This document shows positions 60,763 to 64,000 of a stretch of 64,000 nt of DNA, piece by piece. The translations under genes and the position numbers were made by a program. Numbering within the stretch: position 1 is the stretch's first letter; each line of letters starts with the position of its first letter. Below the pieces are notes generated by a model. The model ran no database searches. It worked only from the letters and a program-made list of their open reading frames with translations, and had not been told where the DNA came from. This DNA is from Candidatus Thiodictyon syntrophicum (GTDB taxonomy: Bacteria > Pseudomonadota > Gammaproteobacteria > Chromatiales > Chromatiaceae), in contig NZ_CP020370.1 in the NCBI RefSeq assembly GCF_002813775.1, positions 2,691,501 to 2,755,500 of the forward strand, in the 5' to 3' direction.

Positions 60763-61920
60763 CTAGCAGCGCACGGTCATGGTCGTCACCCCCTGACCAC
60801 GCCGCAGCGGGGCCAGGTGCGCGGTGACGTGCAAGCGCCCGGTGCGGCACGTGGGACAGGGATAGCCGTCAAAGGGCACCGTCGCCGCCGGTTCCGCGGC
60901 GGGTTCCGGCGTCGGCGGCGGCGCCGCGAGGGCGGCACGGATCAGCGCCAGACAGCGTGCGCGGCAGCGGTTGGCCAGGAAACCGAAATGACGGACCCGC
61001 ATAAAGCCTTTGGGCAGCACATGCAGCAGGAAGCGCCGGATCAGTTCCTCGCCGGTCAGGGTCATGACCTTGTTGCGACTGCCGTCGCGGTAGTCCTTGT
61101 AGCGCAGGTCCACCGTGTCGTCGTCCTCATCGAAGTTGAGCAGCCGCCGGTCCGACAGGGCGATGCGATGGCTGTAGCGGCCCAAATACTCGATCACGGT
61201 ATCGGTGCGCGCCAGACAGGGCTTGGAATAGACCACCCACTCGGGCTGCATCAGGGCGTTGAGGACGCGGTCAACCTCCGCGGCCGTGAGGCGCGACAGT
61301 CGCCCGTCTTTGAAGGCCCGGCGCAACCGGCTGACCAAACCGCCGCGGAAGTGCCGCGACAGCGCCCGCACCGGGAACAGATAGGTACTCTTGGCCGGAT
61401 GCCAGGTCCCGTCGGCGCCAAAGGCCCCGCCCGGCACCAGACAGTGCAGGTGGACATGGCGTACCAGCGTCTGCCCCCAGGTGTGCAGCATCGCCGTCAT
61501 CCCCAACTGCCCGTCCAGGCGCTTGGGGTCCTCAGCGAAGGCGGACAGGGTCGCCCACACCGTCTCGAACAGCAAGGCGTAGATCACCTCGGGGTGGACC
61601 TCGACCCAGCCGTTGAGGGTGTCGGGTAGCGTGAAGACCAGATGGTGATAGGTCACCGGCAGCACCGCCGCACGCTGGCGTTCGACCCATTCCTCGGAGG
61701 CCCGGCGTTGGCAGCGCGGGCAATGGCGATCACGGCAGGCGTGATAGAGGAAGGGGCAATCCCCACACTGGTCGCATTCCAGGGCGAAGCCGCCCAGCGC
61801 GGCGGTACGACAGTCCAGGATGTGATGACAGACCTGCCATTGGTGCGGGCTCAACGGGTGATGTTCGGCATAACCGGACAGGCACGCCGCCATGACCGCT
61901 TGCAGGGAGGTATTAGCCAT
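60763..61920 (-). CDS. IS91-family HUH transposase, copy 2
   Basis: 385 residues, same domains as copy 1: zinc finger, HVHLH and the Y245/Y249 pair. It differs mainly in the last third (for example LLNFDEDDDTVDLRYKDY instead of LLAFDEEDDTVDVRYKDY, and the final GVTTMTVRC instead of GVSLMPATC). It is intact, with an 8-base overlap with the recombinase gene. Confidence 0.93.
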   Translation of the reverse strand: MANTSLQAVMAACLSGYAEHHPLSPHQWQVCHHILDCRTAALGGFALECDQCGDCPFLYHACRDRHCPRCQRRASEEWVERQRAAVLPVTYHHLVFTLPDTLNGWVEVHPEVIYALLFETVWATLSAFAEDPKRLDGQLGMTAMLHTWGQTLVRHVHLHCLVPGGAFGADGTWHPAKSTYLFPVRALSRHFRGGLVSRLRRAFKDGRLSRLTAAEVDRVLNALMQPEWVVYSKPCLARTDTVIEYLGRYSHRIALSDRRLLNFDEDDDTVDLRYKDYRDGSRNKVMTLTGEELIRRFLLHVLPKGFMRVRHFGFLANRCRARCLALIRAALAAPPPTPEPAAEPAATVPFDGYPCPTCRTGRLHVTAHLAPLRRGQGVTTMTVRC

Positions 61921-62779
61921 GGCCGGCCTCCAATTGGGCAAGCAGGTCCAGGGTCCCTTCGCCCTCGCTGGCACTGGGCAGCCAATGCACATAGCGCAGG
62001 GTGGTCTGGATGCTGCGGTGGCCCATCAACCGTTGCAGGCGCTCCACCGACAACCCGCCCGCCAATTGATGGGTGGCGTAGGCGTGGCGCAGCCCATGGA
62101 TCCCGCCGACCGTGGTTACGCCGGCCTGGCGCTTGGCGTCGGTGAAGGCCTTCTGCAAGCCGGTCGGCGACAGCGGCGTCCCGGCGCGCCCGGCGAACAG
62201 CCAATCCGCTGGCCGATAGAGGCGCCAATAGTCCCGCAACGCCTCCAGCAGGGTCGGTGAGAGTGGGACCAGGCGGTCCTTCGCCCCCTTGCCCTGGGTG
62301 ATCCGCAGCAGTCGGCGCTCGCCGTCGATGTCCTGCACCCGCAGGGCCAGGACTTCGCTCAGGCGCAGTCCGCAGCCATAGCAGACCGTCAACATCATGC
62401 GGTAACGCGGATTGTCGCAGGCGGCCAGGATGGCGGCGACCGCGCCGCGGGTGAGCAGCTCCGGGATGCGCTGCGGGCGCTTGGGTAAGGTGACCTCCAG
62501 GTCGACCGTCGGCCAGCCGAGCACCCGCAGATAGAAGAAGCGGATGCCGTTGTACATCAGCCGCACGCTGGCCGGGGCCAAACTGCGCTGCACCACCAGA
62601 TGCTCGAAGTAGCGCGTGAGATCGGCGTGCTCCAGGGTGTCCGGGGAGCGCCGGGTGAATTTGGCGAGGTCACGCACCGCGTCGAGATAGCTTTCGTGGG
62701 TGCGCGGCGAGAAGCCATGCATCTGCATGGCCGTGATCATCTGCTGACGCAGGGGTGTCATCGTCTGGTTCTCGGTCAA
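61913..62779 (-). CDS. tyrosine recombinase of the IS91-type element, copy 2
   Basis: 288 residues, identical to copy 1 in translation, with the full R-K-H-R-H-Y active site (R139, H228, R231, H254, Y263). The identity here, against divergence at the other end of the element, suggests recent sequence exchange between the two copies. Confidence 0.93.
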   Translation of the reverse strand: MTENQTMTPLRQQMITAMQMHGFSPRTHESYLDAVRDLAKFTRRSPDTLEHADLTRYFEHLVVQRSLAPASVRLMYNGIRFFYLRVLGWPTVDLEVTLPKRPQRIPELLTRGAVAAILAACDNPRYRMMLTVCYGCGLRLSEVLALRVQDIDGERRLLRITQGKGAKDRLVPLSPTLLEALRDYWRLYRPADWLFAGRAGTPLSPTGLQKAFTDAKRQAGVTTVGGIHGLRHAYATHQLAGGLSVERLQRLMGHRSIQTTLRYVHWLPSASEGEGTLDLLAQLEAGHG

Positions 62780-62987
62780 CGACCCGGAGTGGGCCGTTAC
62801 GAGTGTGGACGATGGGGGACGGGGCGGGGCCGCGGGTAACCGTGGGACGGCTGGGCTTATCCGCGCTTCATTCGCTATTCAATGGCGCTGCGGGATGGCC
62901 GCGGAAGGCCCCGCGGAGCGGATTAGTTCAACGTTCAGGCCAAGGCGGCGCGCGCCACCGATGAGCCCGCAAACCAGCACAACGCCC

Positions 62988-64000
62988 GTGGCGCGCGCTC
63001 GCTCTTTGGCCGAAAGTTATCGCGCCGAGCAAAGCTCGGCGTCTCTTGCCGGGTGAAAGTCCCGGTCGGGTAAGGGTTAGCCGCCCGCCCGTATCGAGTG
63101 TTGGTCCCGTTGCGGAGTAGGGTAACCTGCGAACAACAGACGGGGCAAGCGTACACAGAGAATCCTGTAGGCCGCAGGGGAGGTCGCGCTCCCTGAAGTG
63201 CTGGTACAGCTTCGAAATGGCTTGTTGCGGATGTCGACAGTCTTAACTTGCTGGAAGACAACACGAAGCGCCCGCAATGGCTTGGGCGTGGAGGTCCGCC
63301 GGAGTCCTCAGGCCGTGGCATGCAGGAACAGAGACGCTGGAGAACTCGGGAAGCCCCGGGGGCTCCCGGACGAGGTGAAACGATGAAACCGTCAGTGTTG
63401 GGACACGAGAAGGCGATGAGCCCTGAAACGGCGTGGGCACGGGTGGAGGCGTGGAGCATGGAGCGTCCGGGCAGGCCGGAGACGGCCGCATGCCCTTGGG
63501 GTGTCTTATCGGGCATAGTAGTCGGAGGTTGGGAAAGCCAGCCACATGGCGAAGGACCCGACGGAAGTACGCAGCCCGTACAGGCAACTCGCGCCGGACA
63601 CGCAGGATCGGGATACCGCGAGCCAACCTCCCTGCGGGGAATAGCAAATCGAGCGCAGGATAGCAAACACCATCGCTTTCGCAACCTCTTCGGAGAAGTG
63701 AACGCCGACCTTCTGACGTATTGCTGGCAGCATTTGAATAAGGACGCGGCCAGCGGCGTCGATGGGCTGACGGCGGAAACCTACGCGGCCAATTTGGAAG
63801 GTAATATCGCCGATCTGGCGGAGCGTGTGAAAGCGGGACGCTACCGGGCGAAGTATGTCCGGCGCGTCTACATTCCCAAAGAGAACGGAAAGGAAAGGCC
63901 GCTGGGCATTCCGGCACTGGAAGACAAGCTCGTACAACTGGCCGTGGCGAAACTCCTGGGGGCGATCTACGAGGCCGATTTCCTCGACTGCTCCTACGGC
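62988..64000 (+). mobile_element. group II intron, 5' portion (continues past the right edge)
   Basis: From about 62988 (GTGGCGCGCG, a tentative 5' end) the plus strand has typical intron domain I text: a GCCGAGCAAAGCTCGGC stem, GCCGGGTGAAAGTCCCGGTC, GGGTAAGG, and a further 300 bases of paired sequence before the RT start codon. The exact 5' boundary is uncertain. It begins 55 bases after IS91-type copy 2. Confidence 0.65.
63383..64000 (+). CDS. ltrA: group II intron reverse transcriptase/maturase, N-terminal part
   Basis: 206 codons from ATG 63383 to the window edge. RT domain 0 and 1 motifs are clear: HHRFRNLFGEVNADLLTYCW, NKDAASGVDGLTAETYAANL, YRAKYVRRVYIPKENGKERP, LGIPALEDKLVQLAVAKLL, then YEADFLDCSYG, which leads into domain 3. 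It follows GACGAGGTGAAACG. The sequence style matches the RT remnant at 57272, which begins almost where this one is cut, so the two belong to the same intron class. Confidence 0.92.
   Translation, partial: MKPSVLGHEKAMSPETAWARVEAWSMERPGRPETAACPWGVLSGIVVGGWESQPHGEGPDGSTQPVQATRAGHAGSGYREPTSLRGIANRAQDSKHHRFRNLFGEVNADLLTYCWQHLNKDAASGVDGLTAETYAANLEGNIADLAERVKAGRYRAKYVRRVYIPKENGKERPLGIPALEDKLVQLAVAKLLGAIYEADFLDCSYG

Larger units (their letters stand above)
60488..62932 (-). mobile_element. IS91-type transposase/tyrosine recombinase element, copy 2
   Basis: 2445 bp, the same length and gene order as copy 1, with the same 18-bp imperfect inverted ends (GTTGGACTAATCCGCTCC and its near inverse). The right flank begins GTTC, the tetranucleotide that IS91 uses as its target. 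It truncates the ORF at 59991-60487 on its left. Confidence 0.87.

Noticed and set aside
62935-63684. 249-codon minus-strand frame opposite the group II intron 5' part
   Set aside because: Antisense to intron RNA structure and the RT start; no motifs and no coding character.

Overview
The window is GC-rich DNA from a free-living gammaproteobacterium. The gene content fits a nitrogen-fixing purple sulfur bacterium (Chromatiaceae) best: an oligopeptidase A, a YpfJ-type peptidase, a NifQ/ModD pair and a NifX-like protein for molybdenum and nitrogenase cofactor supply, part of a type VI secretion locus, caspase-like and CHAT-domain proteins, a possible PEP-CTERM relic, and very many intergenic palindromes, toxin-antitoxin genes and mobile elements. 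This assignment is an inference; there is no rRNA gene in the window.

Layout. 1-10.3 kb is mostly housekeeping: a GGDEF/EAL protein running off the left edge, a SufS-SufE fusion, a small cytochrome c, oligopeptidase A, and an argE-ypfJ-CNP1 run, with gene relics between them. 10.5-15 kb holds a broken BrnTA locus, a PIN toxin-antitoxin pair and a 1043-residue WD40-caspase protein. 15.3-18.6 kb is a group II intron that has lost its reverse transcriptase and carries a 2.45-kb element encoding an IS91-type HUH transposase and a tyrosine recombinase. 18.7-25 kb is a mixture of small toxin-antitoxin genes (several broken), an acetyltransferase, a NifX-like protein and two different wrecks of one SDR gene. 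25.1-29.1 kb is a tight three-gene operon (AAA ATPase, TOPRIM protein, DUF262 protein) that looks like an anti-phage system. 29.6-33.2 kb holds DUF779, an aldehyde dehydrogenase and a zinc metallopeptidase. 33.7-38.1 kb is a TIR-CHAT-STAND-TPR gene broken by one stop codon and one frameshift and flanked by direct copies of a 97-bp palindrome. 39-41 kb has modD and nifQ. 41-52.3 kb is part of a T6SS locus (tssM, tssL, tssK, tssJ, tagH and a divergent membrane Ser/Thr kinase). 52.3-55.4 kb has a Na+/H+ antiporter, a RIO-type kinase and a DUF1640 protein. 55.4-64 kb is a mobile-element graveyard: an internally deleted IS66, a group II intron RT remnant split by an ISKra4-family element with an 8-bp target duplication, an AT-rich toxin/immunity-like island, the second copy of the IS91/recombinase element, and the 5' part of a further group II intron whose RT runs off the right edge.

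Common themes. First, defence and cell-suicide functions are concentrated here (caspase, TIR-CHAT-STAND, ATPase-TOPRIM-DUF262, five or more toxin-antitoxin loci), and many are visibly decayed. Second, at least seven families of intergenic palindromic repeats recur. The most unusual is a hairpin built from repeated CGTTGT/ACAACG hexamers with a shared flanking block; that block also supplies the stop codon of two unrelated genes.
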